A stretch of 15,348 bases of DNA. Origin: Thermodesulfatator sp. (GTDB lineage Bacteria; Desulfobacterota; Dissulfuribacteria; Dissulfuribacterales; QOAL01). The position numbers and the translations under genes are program-made. The notes below the pieces were generated by a model. The model was given only the letters and a program-made list of their open reading frames with translations. It was not told the origin of the DNA and made no database searches. The stretch covers positions 1 through 15,348 of the forward strand of contig QOAL01000073.1 of the NCBI GenBank assembly GCA_003978135.1, in the 5' to 3' direction. Of the stretch, positions 7,026-14,910 are shown piece after piece (within the stretch, counting starts at the first letter, position 1; the number at the start of each line of letters is the position of its first letter).

Positions 7026-8129
7026 ATGTCTAAAATAAGGATTGCCGTAGCTGGAGTTGGCAATTGCTTTTCTTCATTATGGCAGGGAATTAACTACTAT
7101 CGGGACAAGTCACCTGAAGATGCAATAGGCCTCATGCACTGGGATCTTGGTGGGTACCGACCTGGTGATATCGAAGTGGCTGCAGCCTTTGATATAGACA
7201 GACGAAAAGTGGGCAAAGACGTATCGGAAGCAATTTTTGCTCTCCCCAACTGCACCACCGTCTTCTGCAAAGATATTCCCAGCACAGGCGTAAAGGTGAC
7301 CATGGGAAAGATCCTGGATGGTTTTTCCGAGCACATGGCTGATTATCCGGAAGAGATGAGCTTTGTCTTGGCCCAGGAGCCCGAGGCAGATAAAGAAAAA
7401 ATTGTACGTATTCTCAAGGAGTCTGGAACAGAGGTATTTGTGAATTACCTTCCTGTCGGCTCTGAGCAGGCAGTGAGATTTTATGCTGAATGTGCCCTGG
7501 AAGCAGGTGTTGGCTACATAAATAACATGCCTGTTTTTATCTGCAGCGACCCTCAATGGGCAAAAAGATTCCAGGAAAAAAATATTCCCATATTGGGTGA
7601 TGATATCAAATCCCAGCTGGGGGCCACCATTACCCACAGAATATTGGCAAATCTCTTCAAAAGGAGAGGAGTCAAACTTGAAAGGACATACCAGCTTAAC
7701 ACTGGTGGCAATACAGATTTCCTGAATATGCTTAACCGCCACCGGCTCAAGTCCAAAAAACTTTCAAAGACCGAGGCTGTTCAGTCGGTTCTGCCGCAGC
7801 CACTTAAGGCCGAAAACATCCATATCGGCCCCAGTGACTACGTACCATGGCAGAAGGACAATAAACTTGCATTCATCCGCATGGAGGGCAAGCTGTTTGG
7901 TGATGTACCGATGAACCTTGAGTTGAGGCTTTCTGTGGAGGATTCACCGAATTCAGCCGGAGTTGCCATTGATTCCATTCGGTGCTGCAAACTCGCCCTG
8001 GACAGGAACATCGGAGGACCACTGCTGTCCCCATCGGCATATTTTATGAAACATCCCCCGGAACAAATGACTGATGACGTGGCATTCACCAGGACCGAGG
8101 ACTTTATTGCCGGCAGAATAGAACGGTAA
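7026..8129 (+). CDS. ino1: Myo-inositol-1-phosphate synthase
   Basis: This NAD-dependent enzyme cyclises glucose-6-phosphate to 1L-myo-inositol-1-phosphate, the first step to inositol lipids or to inositol-based compatible solutes. The 367-residue product has the N-terminal nucleotide-binding stretch AGVGNCFSSL (residues 9-18), the conserved core GDDIKSQLGATITHR at 191-205, LNTGGNTDFLNM at 224-235, and DSPNSAG near residue 302. Length and motifs fit the short prokaryotic class found in actinobacteria and archaea, not the roughly 500-residue eukaryotic class. The ATG has only a weak adjacent ribosome binding site; GGGGGAGGA lies about 12 bases further upstream than ideal. No inositol monophosphatase or phosphatidylinositol/di-inositol-phosphate synthase gene is in the window, so the end product cannot be told. 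A terminator follows. Confidence 0.95.
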   Translation: MSKIRIAVAGVGNCFSSLWQGINYYRDKSPEDAIGLMHWDLGGYRPGDIEVAAAFDIDRRKVGKDVSEAIFALPNCTTVFCKDIPSTGVKVTMGKILDGFSEHMADYPEEMSFVLAQEPEADKEKIVRILKESGTEVFVNYLPVGSEQAVRFYAECALEAGVGYINNMPVFICSDPQWAKRFQEKNIPILGDDIKSQLGATITHRILANLFKRRGVKLERTYQLNTGGNTDFLNMLNRHRLKSKKLSKTEAVQSVLPQPLKAENIHIGPSDYVPWQKDNKLAFIRMEGKLFGDVPMNLELRLSVEDSPNSAGVAIDSIRCCKLALDRNIGGPLLSPSAYFMKHPPEQMTDDVAFTRTEDFIAGRIER

Positions 8130-8157
8130 ATCATAACTGGCAGACTGACTGACTGAA

Positions 8158-8198
8158 AAAGCCCCTGTCGAGTTAAAACTTGGCAGGGGCTTTCTTTT
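8158..8198 (+). terminator. Rho-independent terminator after ino1
   Basis: AAAGCCCCTGTC pairs with GGCAGGGGCTTT (12 base pairs, one G-T), with a 12-base loop and then CTTTT. It lies 28 bases past the ino1 stop. Confidence 0.92.
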
Positions 8199-8249
8199 AA
8201 AGAGCATTCCCTGTTCCTTTTGCAGAGAGAATATTTTTTCTTTTATCAC

Positions 8250-8265
8250 CCTTGACTCATCAAGG
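8250..8265. promoter_or_regulatory. Inverted repeat upstream of the hsp20 pair, candidate heat-shock control site
   Basis: CCTTGA and TCAAGG flank CTCA as a perfect 6-4-6 inverted repeat, about 86 bases before the first hsp20 start. The left arm also contains TTGACT, a good -35-like hexamer, but no matching -10 box lies 16-18 bases further on. It is not CIRCE (TTAGCACTC and its complement) and not a clear sigma-32 promoter. It may be an operator or the foot of a leader RNA fold. Confidence 0.35.
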
Positions 8266-8351
8266 ATAGTGCTTACCGTAAAACCAAGAAATCGTCTATT
8301 TACCTTAAAATACAGACAATTTTTATAATTTAACAAAGGAGGACAGCAACT

Positions 8352-8816
8352 ATGCTTAGACCATGGTTTTCTCTGAGCGATCCCATATGGCAAGATTTCG
8401 ACCGGCTCAATCGGGAAATGGAAAAGATCTTTAATGAAAATTATTTTACTACTCCTGGTACGGCAGGGACCCGGGTTCCGATACCAGCGGTCAATATCGG
8501 TGAGACCCCGGACAAGGTTCTGGTATACCTGTTTGCACCAGGCCTTGACGCCAAGGATATAGAGTTGACTATTGAAAAAAACATGCTGACAATTTCCGCC
8601 GGGCGCGATACGTCCAAAGAGATTGGAGAGGATTCAAAGGTCAAGGGCTATTACAGGAAAGAAAGGTTCAGTGGCAAATTCAGGAGAGTCATCGCACTGC
8701 CCGAAGGATTGGATACCAGCCAGATAGAGGCCAAATATTCCAATGGGATCCTCAACGTGTCCATTAAGAAAAAGGAAGAGGAAAAGGCAAAGAAGATAGA
8801 AGTTGCCGTGAGCTGA
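8352..8816 (+). CDS. Small heat-shock protein, Hsp20/alpha-crystallin family (first of pair)
   Basis: This is an ATP-independent chaperone that holds unfolding proteins. The 154-residue product has an N-terminal helical arm (WQDFDRLNREMEKIF), an alpha-crystallin domain from about 45 to 145 (PAVNIGETPDKVLVYLFAPG, LTIEKNMLTISAGRD, FRRVIALPEGLD), the signature SNGILNVSI, and a Lys/Glu-rich C-terminus. AAAGGAGGA upstream is a strong ribosome binding site. It forms a pair with the next gene 37 bases downstream. Such pairs usually co-assemble, but that is inference here. Heat-shock control is likely; the upstream region carries an inverted repeat. Confidence 0.95.
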   Translation: MLRPWFSLSDPIWQDFDRLNREMEKIFNENYFTTPGTAGTRVPIPAVNIGETPDKVLVYLFAPGLDAKDIELTIEKNMLTISAGRDTSKEIGEDSKVKGYYRKERFSGKFRRVIALPEGLDTSQIEAKYSNGILNVSIKKKEEEKAKKIEVAVS

Positions 8817-8853
8817 CCAGACCGAATAGACAAGAATAAAGGAGGTAGGTAAT

Positions 8854-9258
8854 ATGGCTGATGTAAAAACAAATGAAATGGCAGTCAAAACCGAAAACAG
8901 GCCTGTCCAGGATCAAAAAAGGCAGCCTGTTGTTATGACTCCGCCAGTTGACATATACGAAACCGAAGAAGGAATACTGTTACTGGCTGACATGCCAGGG
9001 GTCCCCAAGGAAAATCTTGATGTCCATGTGGACAAGAACCAGCTCACTATCAAGGGCAAGATAGGAGATATCGTACCAAAGGATATCAATCCCCTTTACG
9101 TAGAATTTAATGGCAAGGCCTTTGAAAGGGAATTTACCCTGGGACCTGATGTGGATGTTTCAAAAATAGAAGCCAGTATGAATGCCGGTGTTCTGAAAAT
9201 CTTTCTGCCAAAGAGTGAAGAGGTAAGACCCAGAAAGATTGAAGTGACTGTAGAGTAG
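8854..9258 (+). CDS. Small heat-shock protein, Hsp20/alpha-crystallin family (second of pair)
   Basis: This second small heat-shock chaperone has 134 residues. The N-terminal arm is short, polar and Gln/Lys-rich, unlike the amphipathic arm of its partner. The alpha-crystallin domain covers about 28-125 (PPVDIYETEEGILLLADMPG, VHVDKNQLTIKGK, FEREFTLGPDVD), with the signature NAGVLKIFLPK. The different arm, and low identity to the first copy outside the domain, argue for an old pair with separate roles, not a recent duplication. The ribosome binding site AAAGGAGGT is nearly perfect and should give strong translation. Transcription ends at the hairpin at 9310-9340. Confidence 0.95.
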   Translation: MADVKTNEMAVKTENRPVQDQKRQPVVMTPPVDIYETEEGILLLADMPGVPKENLDVHVDKNQLTIKGKIGDIVPKDINPLYVEFNGKAFEREFTLGPDVDVSKIEASMNAGVLKIFLPKSEEVRPRKIEVTVE

Positions 9259-9309
9259 CAGGCGGCCTTATTCAATCGGCTGGCAATTACTTCATTTACA
9301 GATTAAATT

Positions 9310-9340
9310 AAAGGGAAATTCACGGGATTTCCCTTTTTTT
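9310..9340 (+). terminator. Rho-independent terminator after the hsp20 pair
   Basis: AAAGGGAAAT pairs perfectly with ATTTCCCTTT over 10 bases with a 7-base loop, followed by a further run of Ts. It lies about 50 bases past the second hsp20 stop and separates this unit from the proA operon. Confidence 0.9.
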
Positions 9341-9440
9341 ATTGGTTTTTAATAGAAACGGACAAACAATATGAACCCGGGGAAAGGTTATTCTGTGTCT
9401 GGACCCTGTTCTGAATTTTCTAAAACCCAGGAAGGAGCAT

Positions 9441-10706
9441 ATGAGTATGACTGAAATAGCAGACCTCATTGCCGATATGGCCAAACGGGCAAGATCAGCA
9501 GCCAGAAAAATAGCAAACCTCAAGACTGATACGAAAAACAAGGTCTTATTGTCAACAGCCCAAAGGATATTGGACAATCGTAAAGCTCTTCAGGAGGAAA
9601 ACAAAAAAGACCTGGAAAACGGCAGAGCCAAGGGCCTTTCTTCTGCATTTATTGACAGACTTGAACTTTCGGACAAGGTGATAGAATCCATGGCCCAGGG
9701 GCTGAGGGAGGTGGCTGCCCTCCCCGACCCGGTAGGAGAAGTAACAAAGATGTGGAAAAGGCCCAACGGCCTCATGGTAGGCAGGGTAAGGATTCCCCTT
9801 GGCGTCATTGGCATGATTTACGAATCACGGCCCAATGTTACCATTGATGCCGCCGGGCTGTGTCTCAAGGCTGGAAATGCAATAATACTTAAAGGCGGCT
9901 CAGATGCCATAAATTCTAACCTGGCCCTTGCCAGCATTCTCCAGGATGCCCTTGAAGAATTTGACATCCCCAAGGATGCGGTACAGGTTATTCCTACCAC
10001 GGACAGATCTGCCGTAACGGAGATGCTGTCCAGGGAAGAAGAGATAGACCTGATAATTCCCAGGGGTGGTGAAGGCCTCATAAGGTTTGTTGTTGAACAT
10101 TCCAGTATCCCGGTATTGAAACATTACAAGGGCGTCTGTCACTGCTACGTGGATAAAGGAGCAGACATCGACATGGCCAGAAAAATCTGTTTCAATTCCA
10201 AGGTACAAAGACCTGGCGTTTGCAATGCCATGGAAGGCATGCTGGTTCACAGGAATATTGCCCGGGAGTTTCTCCCTGGGATGGGAAAGGAATTCCAGGA
10301 GGCTGGCGTTGAAATCAGAGGCTGCCCGGAAACGGTTAAACTGCTGGATTTTGCAAAACCGGCCACAGAAGAAGACTGGGGCCAGGAATTCCTGGATCTC
10401 ATACTGGCTGTAAAAGTAGTTGACTCCATGGAAGATGCCATGGATTACATCGACAGGTACGGCTCAAACCACACTGAAGCTATCATTACAAAGGATTACC
10501 ACAGGGCCAGGAGATTCCTGGATGAGGTTGATGCCTCACTGGTCCTTGTAAACGCCTCTACCCGTTTTAACGACGGGGGGCAACTGGGCCTGGGCGCTGA
10601 AATTGGAATCAGTACCTCAAAGCTTCATGCCTATGGCCCCATGGGGCTGGAAGAGCTCACAACCACGAAATTCATTGCATTTGGTGAAGGACAGATCAGG
10701 GAATAG
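9441..10706 (+). CDS. proA: Gamma-glutamyl phosphate reductase (glutamate-5-semialdehyde dehydrogenase)
   Basis: This enzyme reduces glutamyl-5-phosphate to glutamate-5-semialdehyde with NADPH, the second step of proline synthesis. The 421-residue length is standard. Visible motifs are [14 protein letters not shown] at 121-134, [19 protein letters not shown] at 142-160, [11 protein letters not shown] at 228-238, [15 protein letters not shown] with catalytic Cys261, [11 protein letters not shown], and [20 protein letters not shown] near the C-terminus. AAGGAG lies 5-10 bases before the ATG at 9441; a second ATG two codons on is also possible. proB is not adjacent. The gene heads the last operon, and its end overlaps the nadD-rsfS start by 23 bases. 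I could not identify a convincing promoter in the 100 bases upstream. Confidence 0.96.
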   Translation: MSMTEIADLIADMAKRARSAARKIANLKTDTKNKVLLSTAQRILDNRKALQEENKKDLENGRAKGLSSAFIDRLELSDKVIESMAQGLREVAALPDPVGEVTKMWKRPNGLMVGRVRIPLGVIGMIYESRPNVTIDAAGLCLKAGNAIILKGGSDAINSNLALASILQDALEEFDIPKDAVQVIPTTDRSAVTEMLSREEEIDLIIPRGGEGLIRFVVEHSSIPVLKHYKGVCHCYVDKGADIDMARKICFNSKVQRPGVCNAMEGMLVHRNIAREFLPGMGKEFQEAGVEIRGCPETVKLLDFAKPATEEDWGQEFLDLILAVKVVDSMEDAMDYIDRYGSNHTEAIITKDYHRARRFLDEVDASLVLVNASTRFNDGGQLGLGAEIGISTSKLHAYGPMGLEELTTTKFIAFGEGQIRE

Positions 10707-11757
10707 AAAAAAGGTCGGCCTTTTTGGCGGGACCCTGGACCCCATTCACCTCGGACACCTCAGGGCGGGAGAAGAGGCCCATGAATATCTGGGGTTGGAC
10801 GAGTTGTGGTTTATGCCTGCGCATATTCCACCACACAAGTTGTCAAGGCCACTGGCTCCGTTTCACCATAGGTTCAGGATGGTAGAGCTTGCCATTGAAG
10901 GGGTGGAACATTTTCAGGCAAGTGATTTTGAGGCACACAGACCAGGGCCTTCATATTCAGTTGATACCCTGGAAGAACTGCACAGGATTCATGGGCCTGA
11001 TATCGCCTTTTCTTTTATTGTTGGCAGTGATGCCTTTTTGGAAATAGAATCATGGAAGGAATATTACAGGCTTCCCTATCTTTCCGAGCTTGTAGTGATT
11101 TCAAGGTGGCCAGCCAAAACAGATGAGCTTGTACGCCATCTCCAGGAAGTTTTTCCGGATTTCAGCCAATCCGGCAAAGGATTTTTTACATCGGATACAG
11201 GGGGGAAAATAAGGCTCCTCAAGACTGCGCGGCTTGAAATAAGTTCTACAGACATAAGACAACGGGTGCGAACAGGGCTTTCGGTGAGATACCTGCTGCC
11301 CGAAAAAGTAAGGAGGTATATGATTCACAACAATCTCTATTTGTCAGTCAGCAAAAACACAAAAATCAATTCCGCCAACGATGACATTTCAATCGAGACA
11401 GCCAGAATAATTTTTGAAGAAATCAAAAACAACAAGGGTGAAGATATCTGTGTCCTTGACATGCGGGGCATCTCACCTGTTGCAGATTTTTTTATCATTG
11501 CCCAGGGCCGATCCACCAAACACGTCCAGGGGATGGCCAACAAGATGAGAAAGGAGTTGAGCCGGAACAAGATAAGATGCCGCAGCACCGAGGGAGAAGA
11601 TGAAGGGAAGTGGGTCCTTATGGATTTTGACGATATAATTGTTCACCTTTTTTATGAGCCGGTGCGTTCATTCTATGACCTTGAGGGGCTTTGGAGTGAG
11701 GCCCCAAGGCTTTCCATGGAAGGGGACCACGTACACCTGGAGGAAGCAGATGGCTGA
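10684..11757 (+). CDS. nadD: Fused nicotinate-mononucleotide adenylyltransferase (NadD) and ribosomal silencing factor (RsfS)
   Basis: One unbroken frame codes for two normally separate proteins. Residues 11-220 are NadD, which joins ATP and nicotinate mononucleotide in NAD synthesis; motifs are [15 protein letters not shown] at 12-26 and [13 protein letters not shown] at 186-198. Residues about 233-345 are RsfS, which binds ribosomal protein L14 and blocks subunit joining when nutrients are short; motifs are [40 protein letters not shown] and [11 protein letters not shown]. The linker (221-232) is short and polar. The frame is open back to 10603 inside proA, but that would add non-family residues. 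GTG at 10684, or TTG at 10681, puts the NadD core close to the N-terminus. The ribosome binding site is weak, so coupling to proA is likely. An SD-like AAGGAGGT precedes an internal in-frame ATG at 11320, which could give free RsfS. Confidence 0.9.
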   Translation: MKDRSGNRKKVGLFGGTLDPIHLGHLRAGEEAHEYLGLDELWFMPAHIPPHKLSRPLAPFHHRFRMVELAIEGVEHFQASDFEAHRPGPSYSVDTLEELHRIHGPDIAFSFIVGSDAFLEIESWKEYYRLPYLSELVVISRWPAKTDELVRHLQEVFPDFSQSGKGFFTSDTGGKIRLLKTARLEISSTDIRQRVRTGLSVRYLLPEKVRRYMIHNNLYLSVSKNTKINSANDDISIETARIIFEEIKNNKGEDICVLDMRGISPVADFFIIAQGRSTKHVQGMANKMRKELSRNKIRCRSTEGEDEGKWVLMDFDDIIVHLFYEPVRSFYDLEGLWSEAPRLSMEGDHVHLEEADG

Positions 11758-13321
11758 AAATAACCAGGCAACAAGACCTGTAATGCTAGTGATCATGGAC
11801 GGATGCGGTTGGCGGGAAGAAGAGGATGGCAATGCATTCAAACTGGCAAGAACCCCGAATCTGGACCGTTATTTTGAAAAGTATCCCTTTACACTGCTGA
11901 AGGCTTCAGGAGAGGCTGTCGGTCTTCCAGCAGGCCAGATGGGGAATTCGGAAGTAGGTCATCTCAACCTTGGTGCAGGCAGAATAGTTTACCAGGAGCT
12001 TACACGGATAAATATGGCCATTGAAGACGGATCCTTTTTTGAAAATCCCGTTCTGAACTCTGCCATGAAAACAGTGAAGAATGCCGGTAACTCCAGGCTT
12101 CATCTCATGGGACTCGTATCAGATGGAGGAGTTCACAGCCAGATGGAGCACCTTTTTGCCCTCCTGGAAATGGCTTCCAGGGCCGGCATTGGAGACAGGG
12201 TCTGTATCCATGCATTCATGGATGGCCGGGACACTCCACCAAAGAGTGGTGCAGAGCATATGCAGCGGCTGGTTAACAAGATAAAGGAACTCGGGGCCGG
12301 CTCAGTTGCCACGGTGTGCGGACGGTTTTATGCAATGGACAGGGACAAGAGATGGAACAGGGTTGAACGCGCTTACGACATGCTCGTAAGGGGCAAGGGC
12401 CACCTGGAAAAGGACCCGGTCCAGGCAGTGCTTAACGCATACCAGCGTGGGGAAACCGACGAATTCATAACCCCTGCAATCATAAAAGACGCCTGTAGAC
12501 AGGATGACATCATGGAACCGCTCAGGGACGGGGATTCTGTGATTTTTTTCAACTTTCGAGCTGACCGGGCAAGGGAACTTACCAGGGCCCTGACTGAGAA
12601 AGACTTTTCTTTTTTTGACGTGTCCGACAGGCCCGAGATTGAACTTTATGTAACCATGACCCGTTACGACGAGACCTTTGATCTCCCTGTAGCTTTTCCT
12701 CCTGCCCACCTGAAGAACATTCTGGGTGAGGTTGTCAGCAGGGCAGGACTTCAACAGCTCAGGATTTCCGAAACAGAGAAATACGCACATGTAACCTATT
12801 TTTTCAATGGCGGAGAAGAAGAACCATTCCCCGGGGAGGACCGTATTCTCATACCGTCTCCAAAGGAAGTGCCCACCTACGATCTGAAACCAGAGATGAG
12901 CGCCCGAAAAATTGCAGATGCCCTTCTTGAAGCCATCAACAAGGTCCCCTATTCTCTGGTAGTGGTAAATTTTGCAAATGGAGACATGGTTGGCCATACA
13001 GGTGTCCTGGAGGCTGCCATCAAGGCGTGCGAGGTGGTGGATGAATGCGTTGGCAGGGTCACGGAAAAATTCAGGGACAAAGGCGGTGCTGTTTTGATTA
13101 CTGCTGACCATGGAAACTGCGAGGTCATGAAACTGCCTGATGGAAGTCCTGCCACGGCCCACACCACTAACAAGGTCCCCTGCTACCTTGTTGACGACAA
13201 GAGGGTTTCCGCTTCCATGGAACAGGGTATCCTTGCAGACGTGGCCCCAACTCTTCTTGCCATAATGGGACAGGAAAAACCCGCGGAAATGACAGGCAAG
13301 GTGCTATTCAAAGCTCCATGA
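11750..13321 (+). CDS. gpmI: 2,3-bisphosphoglycerate-independent phosphoglycerate mutase
   Basis: This enzyme interconverts 3- and 2-phosphoglycerate in glycolysis and gluconeogenesis, using two manganese ions and a phosphoserine. The frame is open upstream to 11639, but ATG 11750 has GGAGG at the right distance and starts 10 residues before the family core. The product is 523 residues. Motifs are VIMDGCGW with metal ligand Asp17 (most relatives have DGWG), GQMGNSEVGHLNLGAGR with the phosphorylated Ser67, FMDGRDTPPKSG, FYAMDRDKRW, FFNFRADRARELT, ADHGNCE and AHTTNKVPC. It overlaps rsfS by 8 bases and its stop overlaps the next start (ATGA). Long minus-strand open frames over it are shadows. 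Confidence 0.96.
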   Translation: MAENNQATRPVMLVIMDGCGWREEEDGNAFKLARTPNLDRYFEKYPFTLLKASGEAVGLPAGQMGNSEVGHLNLGAGRIVYQELTRINMAIEDGSFFENPVLNSAMKTVKNAGNSRLHLMGLVSDGGVHSQMEHLFALLEMASRAGIGDRVCIHAFMDGRDTPPKSGAEHMQRLVNKIKELGAGSVATVCGRFYAMDRDKRWNRVERAYDMLVRGKGHLEKDPVQAVLNAYQRGETDEFITPAIIKDACRQDDIMEPLRDGDSVIFFNFRADRARELTRALTEKDFSFFDVSDRPEIELYVTMTRYDETFDLPVAFPPAHLKNILGEVVSRAGLQQLRISETEKYAHVTYFFNGGEEEPFPGEDRILIPSPKEVPTYDLKPEMSARKIADALLEAINKVPYSLVVVNFANGDMVGHTGVLEAAIKACEVVDECVGRVTEKFRDKGGAVLITADHGNCEVMKLPDGSPATAHTTNKVPCYLVDDKRVSASMEQGILADVAPTLLAIMGQEKPAEMTGKVLFKAP

Positions 13322-14364
13322 AACAGAATGTCCTGTGTGAACTTCGTTCTGCCAGCAGGTTTTACCGGGCTAGAAAGGGCTTTTTTTCAAGTGAGGTGAA
13401 GATTGTACGGGCCCTGGAACGTGTAAGCCTTGAACTCCAGAGAAAGGAGATATTGGGACTTGTTGGAGAAAGCGGGTGTGGCAAATCTACCCTGGCCAGA
13501 CTGATTCTCGGATTGGAGGAACCCTCGGAAGGCAAAGTGCTTTTCGAAGGCAGCCCAATACCCCACAAGGATAAAAAGGCCATGAAAGCCTTCAGAAAAA
13601 GGGTGCAGATGGTCTTTCAGGACCCCTTTTCATCACTTAATCCCAAAAAAACCATCTTCCAGACCATAAGCCAGCCACTGAAGATTCACAGGCTCGTGGA
13701 AGAATCACAGCTTAGAGAAGAGGTCAGGCGGCTGCTTCTCATGAGCGGCCTGGAGACTCCTGGAATAGAAGACCGATACCCCCATGAATTCAGCGGGGGC
13801 CAAAGGCAGAGAATCTGCATTGCCAGGGCCCTGGCCACCAGGCCGGAAGTAATAGTTGCTGATGAGCCTACGTCTGCACTGGACGTATCGGTTCAGGCCC
13901 AGATAATAAACCTGCTCCTGGATCTACATGAATCACGAGATATCTCTTGCCTTTTTATTTCCCATGATCTTCCCCTGGTTGGCTTTGTAAGCCACAGGAT
14001 AGCGGTTATGTACAAGGGAAATATCCTGGAGATTATGCCGAGGAGCAGATTTGACCTTGGAAGCAACGATCAAAAGGATTTTCAGCATTATCATCACCCC
14101 TATACCAATTATTTGCTACAGGCGGTCCCAGTGCCTGACCCGAAACTTTACATGGACAGAACCGCTGGTCCCAAGGCCGGGGAATACGCTGCAGAGATCC
14201 ATCCAGAAGAATCTGAATCAGGCGGTTGCGTTTTTGCTGCCAGATGTCCCTTTGTGGAGCAAAAATGCCTTGAATCAAGGCCCGTCCTCTCCGAGGTAGC
14301 AGAGGGCCACTTCATTTCGTGCCATCTTGTTAAAGGGTGGCCTGAAAAAGGAGTTATTAACTGA
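13318..14364 (+). CDS. Orphan peptide/nickel-type ABC transporter ATP-binding protein, OppF/DppF family
   Basis: This ATPase subunit drives import of peptides, nickel or related solutes. In 348 residues it has Walker A GESGCGKST at 50-58, Q-loop VFQDPFSSLNP with Gln101, signature FSGGQRQR at 158-165, Walker B VIVADEPTSALD with Glu183, and switch His216. The C-terminal oligo_HPY region (HHPYTNYLLQAVP) is followed by four cysteines at 304, 310, 317 and 335. Such cysteines occur in this family, and an iron-sulfur site has been reported for some members; metal binding here is inference. No permease, binding protein or second ATPase (oppA-D type) lies near, and its start overlaps the gpmI stop. 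The partners must be encoded elsewhere, or the gene is a stray from a split cluster. Confidence 0.92.
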   Translation: MKQNVLCELRSASRFYRARKGFFSSEVKIVRALERVSLELQRKEILGLVGESGCGKSTLARLILGLEEPSEGKVLFEGSPIPHKDKKAMKAFRKRVQMVFQDPFSSLNPKKTIFQTISQPLKIHRLVEESQLREEVRRLLLMSGLETPGIEDRYPHEFSGGQRQRICIARALATRPEVIVADEPTSALDVSVQAQIINLLLDLHESRDISCLFISHDLPLVGFVSHRIAVMYKGNILEIMPRSRFDLGSNDQKDFQHYHHPYTNYLLQAVPVPDPKLYMDRTAGPKAGEYAAEIHPEESESGGCVFAARCPFVEQKCLESRPVLSEVAEGHFISCHLVKGWPEKGVIN

Positions 14365-14366
14365 AA

Positions 14367-14831
14367 ATGAAATTTGACAGTTCCGTTACGGACCTTTTTG
14401 ACCTTGAGATACCTGAACATTACGAAATCCCAGAGGTCCTTCCTCTCATGGCCCTCAGGGATGTTATTGTTTTTCCCTCCATGGTCATTCCCCTGTTCGT
14501 AGGGAGGGAATCTTCTGTTGCCGCAGTCAACGAGGCCCTTACCAATGACAGGCTGCTCCTCCTTGCAGCCCAGAAGGATGCCAGGACAGAAAACCCCGGG
14601 CCGGAAGATCTCTACCGTACAGGTGTAATCGCAGCAGTAATGCGCACCTTGCAGCTGCCTGACGGCCGGCTGAAGATACTTACCCAGGCCCTCCTCAAGG
14701 GCAGGATAAATGAATTTGTCCAGACCCGTCCCTTTTTCCAGGTCAAGGTCGAGCCCCTGGAAGACATGGAGGTAGAGCCATCTGTGGAGGTAGCAAGGAC
14801 GGTAATGGAATGGCTGGTGTTGGATTCATAA
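14367..14831 (+). CDS. Isolated, short Lon N-terminal substrate-binding domain protein
   Basis: Residues 25-135 closely follow the first part of Lon protease: LPLMALRDVIVFPSMVIPLF, GRESSVAAVNEAL, RLLLLAAQKDA, DLYRTGVIAAVMRTLQLPDG and NEFVQTRPFFQVKVEPLED. The frame then stops at residue 154. The helical rest of the N-domain, the AAA+ ATPase and the Ser-Lys protease domain are all missing, and I see no continuation in other frames before the next gene at 14911. A stand-alone domain could bind substrates as an adaptor or be inert. A truncated lon gene is equally possible, and an assembly join is a third option. It starts 3 bases after the ABC ATPase stop, with AAAAAGGAG about 13 bases upstream. 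Confidence 0.8.
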   Translation: MKFDSSVTDLFDLEIPEHYEIPEVLPLMALRDVIVFPSMVIPLFVGRESSVAAVNEALTNDRLLLLAAQKDARTENPGPEDLYRTGVIAAVMRTLQLPDGRLKILTQALLKGRINEFVQTRPFFQVKVEPLEDMEVEPSVEVARTVMEWLVLDS

Positions 14832-14898
14832 TCCAATGCACCAACCGTATTAAATCTTTTCCTCCGAAAGGATTAATTCCCCGACACGCATGTAAGTT

Positions 14899-14906
14899 GA
14901 GGTGAT
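14899..14906 (+). promoter_or_regulatory. Ribosome binding site that decides the nnrE start
   Basis: GAGGTGAT matches the 16S rRNA 3' end over all eight bases and stands four bases before the GTG at 14911. The ATG at 14905 lies inside this site and so cannot use it. Confidence 0.6.
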
Positions 14907-14910
14907 GGAA

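Noticed and set aside
8146-8156. TGACTGACTGA giving a stop in all three frames just after ino1
   Set aside because: A short GACT repeat downstream of an existing stop codon; it probably has no role beyond chance.
8324-8329. Perfect TATAAT upstream of the first hsp20 gene
   Set aside because: Transcription would begin near 8336, at the ribosome binding site itself, leaving no usable leader, and no good -35 box stands 16-18 bases upstream.
10603-10683. Longer N-terminus for the NadD-RsfS protein starting inside proA
   Set aside because: The extra 27 residues are proA sequence in another frame, have no family similarity, and no ribosome binding site supports that start.
12302-13162. 286-codon open frame on the minus strand across gpmI
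   Set aside because: It lies wholly antisense to a well-supported enzyme gene; its product shows no family motif and has the odd composition of a shadow frame. The same holds for minus-strand frames at 7110-7742, 5633-6085 and 4480-4914.
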